From contig CAVPQI010000001.1 in NCBI GenBank assembly GCA_963707515.1, forward strand, positions 1,240,001 through 1,304,000: a DNA stretch of 64,000 bases, in the 5' to 3' direction. The position numbers and the translations under genes were made by a program. Origin of the DNA: Sva-07 sp963707515 (GTDB taxonomy: Bacteria > Actinomycetota > Acidimicrobiia > Acidimicrobiales > Ilumatobacteraceae). Positions within the stretch are counted from its first letter, which is position 1; each line of letters opens with the position of its first letter. The notes beneath the pieces were generated by a model that saw only the letters and a list, made by a program, of their open reading frames with translations, had not been told where the DNA came from and ran no database searches. Shown piece after piece: positions 27,201 to 35,362 of the stretch.

Positions 27201-27989
27201 TCAGTTCGCGCCCGCAGGCGGATCGCCGACACAACGCACCGAACCCTCGGCCGTGAGCCAGCTGTGCACCGCGGTCGGTGCGGCATGGTCGTCGAGCCAC
27301 ACCCGGCCGTTGGCCGCCGCCGCCAGCCCGCGAGGTTCACCGTCGAAGCGGACGACGCCACGATCGACGACGACCACGCGGGTGCAGACGGCCGCCGCTT
27401 CGTCGGTCAGGTGCGTCGACACGACGACGCATCCACGCCGACCCGCCTCGGACAGGATCCCCCGCAACCGCAGCCGCTGGTCGGGATCGAGCCCTGCCGA
27501 TGGTTCGTCGAGCACGAGCAGCTCCGGCGAGCCGATCAGCGCCGCGGCGATCGCCACCCGACGCCGTGTCCCGCCCGACATCGAGCGGATCTTGCGGTGC
27601 ATGTCGTCGGTCAGATCGACCGCCGCGAGGACGCGTCGCACCTCGTCGTGCCTCGCCGACTTGTCGTTCCACTCCTTGAGCACGGCCACGTAGTCGACGA
27701 GATCGAACCCACTGAAGCCCGTGTACAACCCCGGATCCTGCGGCAGGTACCCCAACCTGCGGCGGATCGCCAGGCGGTCGTGGCGATCGGCGGGATCGCC
27801 GCCGAACAACTCGACGCGCCCGGCGTCGGGAGCGAGCACGGTGGCGATCATCCGCAGCAGCGTCGACTTCCCCGCACCGTTCGGACCGAGCAACCCGATC
27901 ACCCCACGCTCCGCCGCCAGGTCGACGCGATCGACGGCGACCGTCGAGCGGAACCGCTTGGTGACGGACTCGACTCGCAACGTGCTCAT
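27201..27989 (-). CDS. ABC transporter ATP-binding protein
   Basis: 262 aa. Walker A GPNGAGKST, Q-loop YLPQDPGLYTGFSGF, signature MSGGTRRRV, Walker B LLVLDEPSAGLDP, H-loop VVVSTH. SGGTRRRVAIAAAL and the ~60-residue C-terminal extension suit the ABC-2 type exporter ATPases. ATG at 27989 overlaps the stop of the anti-sigma-like gene upstream (ATGA). Function is to energise the two membrane proteins encoded downstream; the substrate is unknown. Confidence 0.88.
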   Translation of the reverse strand: MSTLRVESVTKRFRSTVAVDRVDLAAERGVIGLLGPNGAGKSTLLRMIATVLAPDAGRVELFGGDPADRHDRLAIRRRLGYLPQDPGLYTGFSGFDLVDYVAVLKEWNDKSARHDEVRRVLAAVDLTDDMHRKIRSMSGGTRRRVAIAAALIGSPELLVLDEPSAGLDPDQRLRLRGILSEAGRRGCVVVSTHLTDEAAAVCTRVVVVDRGVVRFDGEPRGLAAAANGRVWLDDHAAPTAVHSWLTAEGSVRCVGDPPAGAN

Positions 27990-28810
27990 GCCGTCCACCG
28001 CACACGTCGACCGTCGCGGTTGGCGATGGCGACGCCCGCAGCGAGTGCAGTGGCCACCAGCAATCCGACCTGCACCACCGGATCTGCGGACACCAGGCCG
28101 TCGACGGTTGCCCCGCGCATCCCACTCGGTGCACCATGCAGCCACACGCCGGTGGCGACGACCCAGCCCAAGGCGAACACACCGGTCGGCAGCGTGGAGT
28201 CGACGAACGTGCCGATCGCCACCGCGACCGCGCACCCTGCCAGTGCCGGCAGCAGCCACGCCCCCGAATCGCTCAGCGACAGCGTCGTCACCGGTGTCAC
28301 GAGCACCCCCGCCGCACAGGCGAGGAGCACGGCGACGAGGGCGCGCATCGCCGCGACGCGGCTGCCGCCGATCGGCGCCGCCGCCGCCATCCGGCCGGAC
28401 GGGTCGATGCGATCGACGAACGCCAGCCGCGCCGTGATCAGCGGCACGAGCGGGCCGGCGACGACGAGGATCGCCGTCGCATCCGGCGCGCTCGCCACGG
28501 CAGCGATCAGCACGCAGGCGACCATCAACGAGGCCAGCAACACCGTGACCATCGCCAGCGGCGGACTCGACAACGACACGTGCCACAGGCGCGACGAGCG
28601 GGCGAACATCCGCGGCCCCTTGTCGACCCGTGCGACGATGCCCGCCCACACCGCGTCGTCGTCCCTCGTGCTGCGGGCCATCGAGGTCAACGACTGGCGA
28701 CAGTGCTCGCACCCCACGAGGTGGGACTCGATCGACGCCAGCCCGATTCCCGATGCCGCCCCGTGTGCGTACCGGTCGAGATCTTCGGCCGGGACGTGCC
28801 AACTGGTCAC
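27986..28810 (-). CDS. zinc-finger membrane protein, anti-sigma factor candidate
   Basis: 274 aa. The N-terminus carries an HLVGCEHCRQ (Hx3Cx2C) zinc-binding anti-sigma motif near residues 30-39, preceded by YAHGAASGIGLASIESHL. About six transmembrane helices follow from residue 80 on. Typical ECF anti-sigma factors have one helix; here the finger is joined to a polytopic domain resembling ABC-2 permeases. Its ATG overlaps the sigma-factor stop and its own stop overlaps the ABC ATPase start, so sigma factor, sensor and transporter are translationally linked. Confidence 0.78.
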   Translation of the reverse strand: MTSWHVPAEDLDRYAHGAASGIGLASIESHLVGCEHCRQSLTSMARSTRDDDAVWAGIVARVDKGPRMFARSSRLWHVSLSSPPLAMVTVLLASLMVACVLIAAVASAPDATAILVVAGPLVPLITARLAFVDRIDPSGRMAAAAPIGGSRVAAMRALVAVLLACAAGVLVTPVTTLSLSDSGAWLLPALAGCAVAVAIGTFVDSTLPTGVFALGWVVATGVWLHGAPSGMRGATVDGLVSADPVVQVGLLVATALAAGVAIANRDGRRVRWTA

Positions 28811-29355
28811 AACAGTGCCTCCCTCAGCTCACGCTTGGCGCGCATCATCCTCGTCTTCACCGTGCCCGCCGGGATCCCGAGGAGCTGCCCGGCCTCCTGA
28901 CACGTCAGCCCGTCGAGCACGGTTGCCTGCACGACGGCGCGCAGCTCGGGCGACAGCGACGTCAGTGCCGCTCCCGCATCACCGTGTTCGACCGCCAACA
29001 GCACGCGGTCTTCCGCCGACACGAGGTCGACGTCGGCGTGCGAGGGTCGAATGCTCAACAGGCGATCGAGGAGCGGGCGCCGGGGGCGGACGCGGTGCAG
29101 CAGGGTGCGGATCCCGATCCCCCAGATCCACGCCGGCACCTCGCCGGTCGCGGCGTACCGATCCGCCTTCTGCCACACCTTGACGAACGTGTCCTGCACG
29201 GCCTCTTCGACCGCCGACGGATCCGCACAGCGGTACCGCAAGCGCAACGTCAACCAGGTCTCGTGCCGCCGGTAGAGCTCCTGCAGCGCGCCGCGATCCT
29301 GGTCGGCGATCGCCGCCAGCAGCTCGTCATCGGTACGGGAGTCTCGTGACACCAC
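28807..29355 (-). CDS. ECF-type RNA polymerase sigma factor
   Basis: 182 aa, GTG start. Sigma region 2 (ALQELYRRHETWLTLRLRYRCADPSAVEEAVQDTFVKVWQKADRY) and sigma region 4 (LSPELRAVVQATVLDGLTCQEAGQLLGIPAGTVKTRMMRAKRELREAL) are both clear. It heads the five-gene operon with the zinc-finger membrane protein and ABC transporter, and probably autoregulates it. A lipoprotein gene is transcribed divergently, 129 bp away, and may share the regulatory region. Confidence 0.92.
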   Translation of the reverse strand: MVSRDSRTDDELLAAIADQDRGALQELYRRHETWLTLRLRYRCADPSAVEEAVQDTFVKVWQKADRYAATGEVPAWIWGIGIRTLLHRVRPRRPLLDRLLSIRPSHADVDLVSAEDRVLLAVEHGDAGAALTSLSPELRAVVQATVLDGLTCQEAGQLLGIPAGTVKTRMMRAKRELREALL

Positions 29356-29484
29356 GCATCACTGTGCCACCGAGCACCGATCGCGGTTCATGGCGCTGCG
29401 TGAACCGTTCGCCGGTCGGAGTGGAACAGATCGTCCGCCGCGGGCAATGGGGCCCGCGTGGACACAGAGAGAAAGCAACCCTCC

Positions 29485-30336
29485 ATGAACCGAACACTCC
29501 GCAACACCCTGCTCGCCGCGACCGTGACACTCAGCCCGCTGATGGCCGCCGCGTGCGGCAGCGACGACGGCGACGCCAACGACCCGAGCGGCACCGGTGA
29601 CGGCAGCGAGACCACCGTCGCCGGCGAGCACGGCGACGAGCACGACGACGAGCACGACGACGAGGCCGCCCGCATCACCTTCCAGTCGCCCTCGAACGGG
29701 GATCGGATCGCCGGTGGTGTGGACCTCACCATGGTGGCCGAGGGCATCGAGATCGAACCGGCGGGCGAGGTCCGCGAGGGCGCGGGCCACTTCCACGTCA
29801 TCGCCGACGCAGGCTGCGTCGAACCCGGCGCGCCGATCCCCAAGGATGCCGACCACGTCCACTTCGGCAGCGGCGCCGGTGCGGGGACGGTGTACCTGGG
29901 CCCGGGCTCGCACACGCTGTGCCTGCAGGTCGGCGACGGCCAGCACGCGGCGCTGGGCTTCACCGACATCGTCGGGATCGAAGTCGGCGTGACGACCCGC
30001 GAGGAGTTCTGCGACGTCGTCGCGGAGGTCGACGCGCTGGGCGACAGCGCGCCCGACGACGACTTCGCCGCGACGCAGGCCGTGGCCGCGAACAGCGCCA
30101 GGCTCATCGCCCAGCTGCAGGCGGGGACGAGCTACGTCGACGCCGAGGTCCGCGACGACATCACGGCGTTCCTCGACTTCTCGGCGGCGCTGTTCCTCGG
30201 CGTCGCCGCCGCCGAGTCGGAGGCTGCGGCCGAGGCACTGTGGGCGGAGCTCGCCCCCGCCCCCACGGACATGGAGCGCATCGAGGCGACCGCACTGCCG
30301 TGGATCAACGAGACATGCGGCGTCGCGCTGGACTGA
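29485..30336 (+). CDS. lipoprotein with DUF4399-like domain
   Basis: 283 aa; start chosen at ATG 29485, about 9 bp after GAGAGAAAG. Lipobox LMAAAC (Cys24), then a His/Asp/Glu-rich stretch HGDEHDDEHDDE (residues about 48-59) that could bind metal. The central domain reads ARITFQSPSNGDRIAGGVDL ... GHFHVIAD ... HVHFGSGAGAGTVYLGPGSHTLCLQ, matching DUF4399, whose His residues hint at copper or other metal handling. The C-terminal 100 residues are helical. The next gene starts inside its last codons. Confidence 0.78.
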   Translation: MNRTLRNTLLAATVTLSPLMAAACGSDDGDANDPSGTGDGSETTVAGEHGDEHDDEHDDEAARITFQSPSNGDRIAGGVDLTMVAEGIEIEPAGEVREGAGHFHVIADAGCVEPGAPIPKDADHVHFGSGAGAGTVYLGPGSHTLCLQVGDGQHAALGFTDIVGIEVGVTTREEFCDVVAEVDALGDSAPDDDFAATQAVAANSARLIAQLQAGTSYVDAEVRDDITAFLDFSAALFLGVAAAESEAAAEALWAELAPAPTDMERIEATALPWINETCGVALD

Positions 30337-31364
30337 GCGCCATCGTCGCGGCGACGGTCGCGTTGGTGGAGTCGGCCTGTGGCGGGGGACCGTCGCAGGC
30401 CGTTCCCGCTGATGCACCGACGCCGCCGTCGACGGTGCACGCCCCGTCGGGCGAACCGATCCCGATCGTGATCGACTCCAGCCCGACCGTGTCCGACGTC
30501 GGGGCACTGGCCTACCTCGCGACGCATCCGGACGTCGCCCTGCGGGCGGTGACCCTGGCGGGCACCGGTGAGTCGCGTTCCGCGGCGGCGACGTCCAATA
30601 CGCTGGCCATCCTCGAGCGGCTGGGCCATGCACCGGTGCCGGTGGCGTGCGGTTCCGAGGTCCCCGTGGGTCCCGGCGCCGAGTGGCCCGCCGAGTGGCG
30701 CGACGCCGCCGATCGGCTCGATCCGCTGGGACTGCCGGCCGTCGAGACGGAACCGATCGACGGTGGGGCCACGGCGCTGCTCACGGAGACGGCGGCATCC
30801 GTCGATGGCCTCGTCGTCGTCGCACTGGGCCCGCTGACGAACCTCGCCGAGGCCGTCGCCGCCGACCCGGCGTTCGCCGACGGCGTCGACCGGGTCGTGA
30901 CGATGGGCGGTGCGTTCAACGTTCCCGGCAACGCCCCGAACGGCAGCGCAGAGTGGAACTACATCGTCGATCCGACCGCGGTCGATGCCGTGCTGCGCTC
31001 CGGGATTCCGGTGACGATGGTGCCGCTCGACGCCACCGATGCGATGCCGGCAGACCGCAGTCTGTTCGACCGCCTCGCGGAGTCCGACAGCCCGGCTGCC
31101 CATCTGGTCGCGCAGCTGTGGTCGGTCGCCCGACCGTGGGAGAGCGGGTTGTTCCTGTGGGACGAGCTCACCGCGGTGGTCGCCGTCGATCCGTCGATGG
31201 TGACGATCAGCGACCAGTCCGTGGCGATCATCATCGACGGCGACGATGCCGGCCGCACGGTCGTCGATCCGCACGGCACCACGGTGCAGATCGCCACGGC
31301 CCCCGACCGGCGCCGCGTCGAGGCAGCGCTGGTCGAACGCCTCACCGCGGAGGACGGCGGCTGA
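30315..31364 (+). CDS. nucleoside hydrolase-like lipoprotein with altered catalytic motif
   Basis: 349 aa, ATG overlapping the end of the DUF4399 gene. A signal peptide with a weak lipobox (VESAC, Cys22) is followed by an IUNH fold: LGPLTNLAEAV, RVVTMGGAFNVPGNAPNGSAEWNYIVDPTAVDAVL and the LWDELTAVVAVDPSM tail are characteristic. The N-terminal Ca2+/ribose motif, normally DxDxGxDD, reads DSSPTVSD: the second Asp and the first Asp of the DD pair are Ser. The usual His before the late Asp is Trp. Ribosidase activity is therefore doubtful; it may be a binding protein. Confidence 0.83.
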   Translation: MRRRAGLSAIVAATVALVESACGGGPSQAVPADAPTPPSTVHAPSGEPIPIVIDSSPTVSDVGALAYLATHPDVALRAVTLAGTGESRSAAATSNTLAILERLGHAPVPVACGSEVPVGPGAEWPAEWRDAADRLDPLGLPAVETEPIDGGATALLTETAASVDGLVVVALGPLTNLAEAVAADPAFADGVDRVVTMGGAFNVPGNAPNGSAEWNYIVDPTAVDAVLRSGIPVTMVPLDATDAMPADRSLFDRLAESDSPAAHLVAQLWSVARPWESGLFLWDELTAVVAVDPSMVTISDQSVAIIIDGDDAGRTVVDPHGTTVQIATAPDRRRVEAALVERLTAEDGG

Positions 31365-31468
31365 TCGGCTGGTCCGTCGGACACGGCCCGCCTCGGATGG
31401 CCAAGCACGTTCTCATCGGAGCCGGAAGCACCGCCGTCACGACGGCACCGGGCGCTCGAGGACATCGG

Positions 31469-31474
31469 TAGCCT
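31469..31474 (+). promoter_or_regulatory. -10-like TAGCCT, leaderless start of the LuxR-type gene
   Basis: TAGCCT ends 6 bp before the ATG at 31481 and no Shine-Dalgarno sequence is present in the gap. Transcription would begin at or next to the start codon. Confidence 0.45.
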
Positions 31475-31480
31475 CGTGCG

Positions 31481-33859
31481 ATGGACGGGGCCTGGCGACC
31501 GGCGGCAACGTTCGTCGGCCGCGACGCCGATCTGGAACGCCTCGAAGGAGCACTCGGCGACGGCCACCGTCTGCTCACGATCGTCGGCCCGCCCGGCGTC
31601 GGGACGACGCGGTTGGCGCGGGAGCTCGCCAGCCGGTCGGAGCGCGTCGCCTGGCTCGCCGGCAGTGCGCTCGCCGACGACGCCACACTGCTCGGATCGC
31701 TGCGTGAAGCACTCGGCCTCCCGTTCCAGGGCGGTGAACCGACCTGGGCGCGAGTGCGCGAGGCGCTCGGGCGCGGCCCGGTGCTCGTCGTCATCGACGA
31801 TCTGGGGGCAGCGCCGCCACCCGCGATGCTCGACGGGCTGTTGAGCTCGGGTGCGTCGGTGATCGTCACTGCGTCGAGGCCCGTCCTGGGTGCCGGAGCG
31901 TTCGTCCATCACGTCGCACCGCTCGACGACGAGGACGCGCTGGCGGTCTTCTGCGCCCGGGCGGGTGAGGCGAATCCACTCTTCGCGCTGACCGACGGCA
32001 ACCGGGCCGTGATCGACGGGATCTGTCGTCGGACCGAGGGCAACCCACGCGTCATCGAGATGACGGCGTCGATGCTGCGCCTGATGCCTCCGGCGGGCGT
32101 GCTCGCCGCGCTCGACGGGCCTCGAGCGATGACGGTCGCCGGCGGTCGCCTGCGCGCCTCGGTCGAGCGCGGCTGGAGTGTTTGTTCATCGACGGAGCGC
32201 GCCGTGCTGACCGCGATGGCGCAGCTCGCGGCGCCGACGTCGATCGAGACGCTGCACTCGTTGCTCGGCGGTGAGACGACGATCGACCTCGGTGACCTGC
32301 ACGACACGTTGAACGAGCTCGTCGACAGCTATCTCGTGACACCCGTGCGGAGCGAGCCGTCGATCGCGCTCTTCACGCTCCCGGCGGCGGTCGCCGAGCG
32401 GGCGCGAGCAGCGACCGATGCGGACACCGTCGCTGCCATCCAACGACGATTGATCGATCGGATGGCGTCGCTGCTGAGGCGGACGGCCGCCGGTGACGTC
32501 GACGCCGGACGGGCCCGAGGGGAAGTGCGGGCCGAGTTCGACAACGTTCGACTGGCCGTCGAGCGCTCGGCTCGAGCCGGGTTGGCGCCTGCAGCGCGGG
32601 CCGAACTGCTCCGCGACGTGGCTCCCGAGCTGATCCGTCGGGGTGAGCTGACCACGCTGTCCGGGCAGCTCACCGCCCAGCTCGGCGACGACGAGGCGTG
32701 CCTCCCCGCCGCCGTGCGCGGATCGCTGCTGTGCTTGCTCGCACGCTGCGAGTCGGATCACACCTTCCCGCCCGACATCGATCGGCTCACCGATCGCGTG
32801 CGCGAGGTCACGACCCTGTTCGACCAGATCGACGATCCCGTCGATCGACTCGGCGTGATGATCGCCGTGGCCGAGATGACGCCGATCCTCGCCGATCGGG
32901 ACCTCGCCGTGCACGCGGTGCGCGACGGCCTCGAGCTCGCCACCCGCATCGGCGATGACGCCCGACGGGCGCGCTTGTTGAGCTTGTCCGGCGCGATCGC
33001 CAACCTGGGTGGCGACGTCGACAACGCCGTGCGGCTGGGTTCCGAGGCGCTCGTGGCGGCCATCCGTGCCGGCGATGGCGGTGCGGTGGCACGAGCCTCG
33101 TTGTTGCTGGAGAGCATTCCGCCGCGTGCGACCGCGCTCGATCGACCGCCGATCGATCTCGACGCCGTCATCGCTGCGGCCCGGCGTGCCGAGGACGAGC
33201 GCATCGCCCTGTGGGCGCTCGGTCGTCGCGGGGTCAACCAAGTCCGAGCCGGCGAGCTCGATCGGGCAGCGTCGACCGCCGTCGAGCTGATCGACGAGGC
33301 GCTCCGGCTCTGCTACATCCCGAGCGAGATCCATGCGCTGATGGTCATCGCGCTCGTCGCCAGCCGCCGCGACGACCACGAGGCCGTCGTGCGCATCGCT
33401 GCCACGCTGAGCTTCGCCCCGACGGTCGTCTCGACGAGCGTGCCGCCGGCCGACTCGCGTGGCTTCGATGCCACCGTTGAACGCTCGCGCCTCGCCCTGG
33501 GAGAGGAGCAGGTTCGTCGGCAACGGGCGCGAGCCGGTGCCACCGCCTGGATCGATGCCGTCACGAGTGCTCGCGCCTACGCACGCTCGCTCACCCCCGA
33601 CGTGACGGAGCCGTCGGCCCGTCGGAGGGAGCCGGATGGATTGACCGGTCGGGAGCTCGAGGTGCTGCGGCTGCTGGCGACGGGCGCCACCAACAAGACG
33701 ATCGCCGGACGGCTCGGTGTCCGGCCGAAGACGGTGATGCACCACAACGAGGCGATCTATCGCAAGCTCAACGTCCGGGGACGTGTCGCTGCGGTGTCGA
33801 CGGCGATCCGGTTGGAGATCATCGACGCCCCGAGCGGTTCGGACGTATCGGTCATCTGA
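31481..33859 (+). CDS. large ATP-binding LuxR-type regulator (LAL-like) with altered Walker A
   Basis: 792 aa. The N-terminal FVGRDADLERLEGAL and RLLTIVGPPGVGTTRLARELA form the STAND/AAA ATPase module of AfsR/LAL regulators. The Walker A lysine is replaced by Thr (GVGTT for GVGKT), while Walker B (VLVVIDDL) remains. A long helical middle region (~330-700) resembles TPR-like repeats. The C-terminal LuxR HTH (LTGRELEVLRLLATGATNKTIAGRLGVRPKTVMHHNEAIYRKL, ~720-782) is complete. The gene is followed at 78 bp by the collagen/Hcp-like protein gene, a plausible target. Confidence 0.88.
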   Translation: MDGAWRPAATFVGRDADLERLEGALGDGHRLLTIVGPPGVGTTRLARELASRSERVAWLAGSALADDATLLGSLREALGLPFQGGEPTWARVREALGRGPVLVVIDDLGAAPPPAMLDGLLSSGASVIVTASRPVLGAGAFVHHVAPLDDEDALAVFCARAGEANPLFALTDGNRAVIDGICRRTEGNPRVIEMTASMLRLMPPAGVLAALDGPRAMTVAGGRLRASVERGWSVCSSTERAVLTAMAQLAAPTSIETLHSLLGGETTIDLGDLHDTLNELVDSYLVTPVRSEPSIALFTLPAAVAERARAATDADTVAAIQRRLIDRMASLLRRTAAGDVDAGRARGEVRAEFDNVRLAVERSARAGLAPAARAELLRDVAPELIRRGELTTLSGQLTAQLGDDEACLPAAVRGSLLCLLARCESDHTFPPDIDRLTDRVREVTTLFDQIDDPVDRLGVMIAVAEMTPILADRDLAVHAVRDGLELATRIGDDARRARLLSLSGAIANLGGDVDNAVRLGSEALVAAIRAGDGGAVARASLLLESIPPRATALDRPPIDLDAVIAAARRAEDERIALWALGRRGVNQVRAGELDRAASTAVELIDEALRLCYIPSEIHALMVIALVASRRDDHEAVVRIAATLSFAPTVVSTSVPPADSRGFDATVERSRLALGEEQVRRQRARAGATAWIDAVTSARAYARSLTPDVTEPSARRREPDGLTGRELEVLRLLATGATNKTIAGRLGVRPKTVMHHNEAIYRKLNVRGRVAAVSTAIRLEIIDAPSGSDVSVI

Positions 33860-33937
33860 CCGATGCGACGGTTCTGATCCCGTCGTTACCGTCGAGTCGC
33901 CGCGTCGCGGGGGCGCGCCGGACTCGAAGGAGCGGAC

Positions 33938-35308
33938 ATGCACCGTGGAACCGTTGGCGCCATGCTGGCGCTGGTGATGATCGGAGGGGCGACGCTGGTC
34001 AGCGCCTCGGGCACGGAGACCGGCCGGGAGGTCACCGCCTGTGTGAGCAACGCCACCGGCGTCATCCGGGTCATCGACCCGACGAAGTCGGGCGTGGCCG
34101 GCAGGTGCATCACCACCGGACCGGCGCTGCTGCGCGAGTCCCCACTCACCTGGAACACCGTTGGCCCCGCCGGACCCCAGGGTCCCGCGGGGCCACGGGG
34201 CGCCACCGGGGCGACAGGCCCGGCGGGCGTCGACGGGAAGGACGGCGCCATTGGCCCGGCTGGTCCCGAGGGTGAGACCGGTCCTGCGGGACCTGCCGGC
34301 CCGGCGGGCGCCGACGGTGCGGTGGGTCCGCCAGGTGCCGACGGCGCGGTGGGACCTGCCGGCCCCGTTGGCCCCGTTGGCCCCGTTGGCCCCGCTGGCC
34401 CGGTTGGTCCGGCGGGACCGAAGGGCGACGCCGGGTCGACCGGTGCGGTTGGCCCGGCAGGACCTGCGGGACCAGCGGGGCCGGCCGGACCTGCCGGTGA
34501 CGGCGCGCCGCCGGCCGCCCATACGGCGGTCGTCGGCCGTCTGACCATCGGCGGGGTCCCCGGCGCAATCGAGGTGCGCGGTGCGACCCTCAACCTCAGC
34601 GCGGCGATGCCGGGCCCGGGAGGCGCTGCCGTGCCGACGTGGTCCGACCTCGAGATCTCCAAGCCCGTCGACGACCGTTCGGTCGCGCTCACCAGGGCCA
34701 GCCTCACCGGTCAAGTGTTCCGGACCGCAGCGCTCGAGCTCGTCGATGCGACGGGTGGCGTCTACCTGCGCCTCGACCTCGGGGACGTGCGGATCACCGC
34801 CCTCGGGCGCGAGAGCTCGGACGCCGCCGGCGAGCGGATGAGCGTGGCGTTCGAGACCTTCGCCGTGCAGTCCGGCCCAGCAGCGGCGCCGGTCAGCGGT
34901 GCGACGGTCGGCGCCCTGATCGTCGGTGGCGCGTCCTCGCCGATCAGCTCGCTGGCGTGGGGCATCGACCTCCAGGGCGGGGGCGGCGCGGGTGGCGGGC
35001 CCGGGGCCCCGCTCGTGGTCCCGTCGGCGATCGTGGTCCACCAACCGCTCGATGCCAACTTGGCGAGCTGGATCTCCCGGACCTCCTCGGGCCAGACGGC
35101 CGACGCGATGATCACCGAGGAGACCACGACACCGGCCGGCTCGATCCAACTGGGCCAGGCGTTTGCCACGAGCGTCGCCATCACGGCCACCGGTGCCGAC
35201 GGCGAGGTGCCGCGAGCCGAGGTCGCCCTCGAGTTCGTCCGCTTCACGCGGCGGGATGCCGGCGGCACCGTCGTGTGCTACGACACGGCGCTCAGCCGGA
35301 CCTGCTGA
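33938..35308 (+). CDS. secreted protein: collagen-like Gly-X-Y region plus two Hcp-like beta-barrel domains
   Basis: 456 aa. Signal peptide (MLALVMIGGATLVSASG), then a short Cys-containing domain (VTACVSNATGVIRVID, seen in many exported bacterial collagen-like proteins). About 37 Gly-X-Y triplets follow (residues ~76-188, mostly GPAGPxGPV). Residues ~197-311 and ~325-440 each look like a type VI secretion Hcp/tube fold: a strand after LTIGG or LIVGG, an internal 'ISKPVDDRSVALTRASLTGQVFRTAAL' or 'VHQPLDANLASWISRTSSG' helix region, then YLRLDLGDVRITALGRES ... MSVAFETF and the matching second copy. No T6SS genes are nearby. Confidence 0.75.
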   Translation: MHRGTVGAMLALVMIGGATLVSASGTETGREVTACVSNATGVIRVIDPTKSGVAGRCITTGPALLRESPLTWNTVGPAGPQGPAGPRGATGATGPAGVDGKDGAIGPAGPEGETGPAGPAGPAGADGAVGPPGADGAVGPAGPVGPVGPVGPAGPVGPAGPKGDAGSTGAVGPAGPAGPAGPAGPAGDGAPPAAHTAVVGRLTIGGVPGAIEVRGATLNLSAAMPGPGGAAVPTWSDLEISKPVDDRSVALTRASLTGQVFRTAALELVDATGGVYLRLDLGDVRITALGRESSDAAGERMSVAFETFAVQSGPAAAPVSGATVGALIVGGASSPISSLAWGIDLQGGGGAGGGPGAPLVVPSAIVVHQPLDANLASWISRTSSGQTADAMITEETTTPAGSIQLGQAFATSVAITATGADGEVPRAEVALEFVRFTRRDAGGTVVCYDTALSRTC

Positions 35309-35362
35309 CCGAGCCACCGCCAATGCAACGGTTGGGGACGGAGGCCTCGGGATCGTGCGGCG

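Noticed and set aside
33938..35308. Phage tail-fibre gene (collagen-like)
   Set aside because: No other phage genes nearby, and a signal peptide is present.
32186..35323. Open frame of more than 1000 codons on the minus strand
   Set aside because: It is the antisense of the LuxR-type regulator and the collagen-like gene. Its product is Arg/Gly/His-rich low complexity, as expected from stop-poor GC-rich antisense, with no domain signature.
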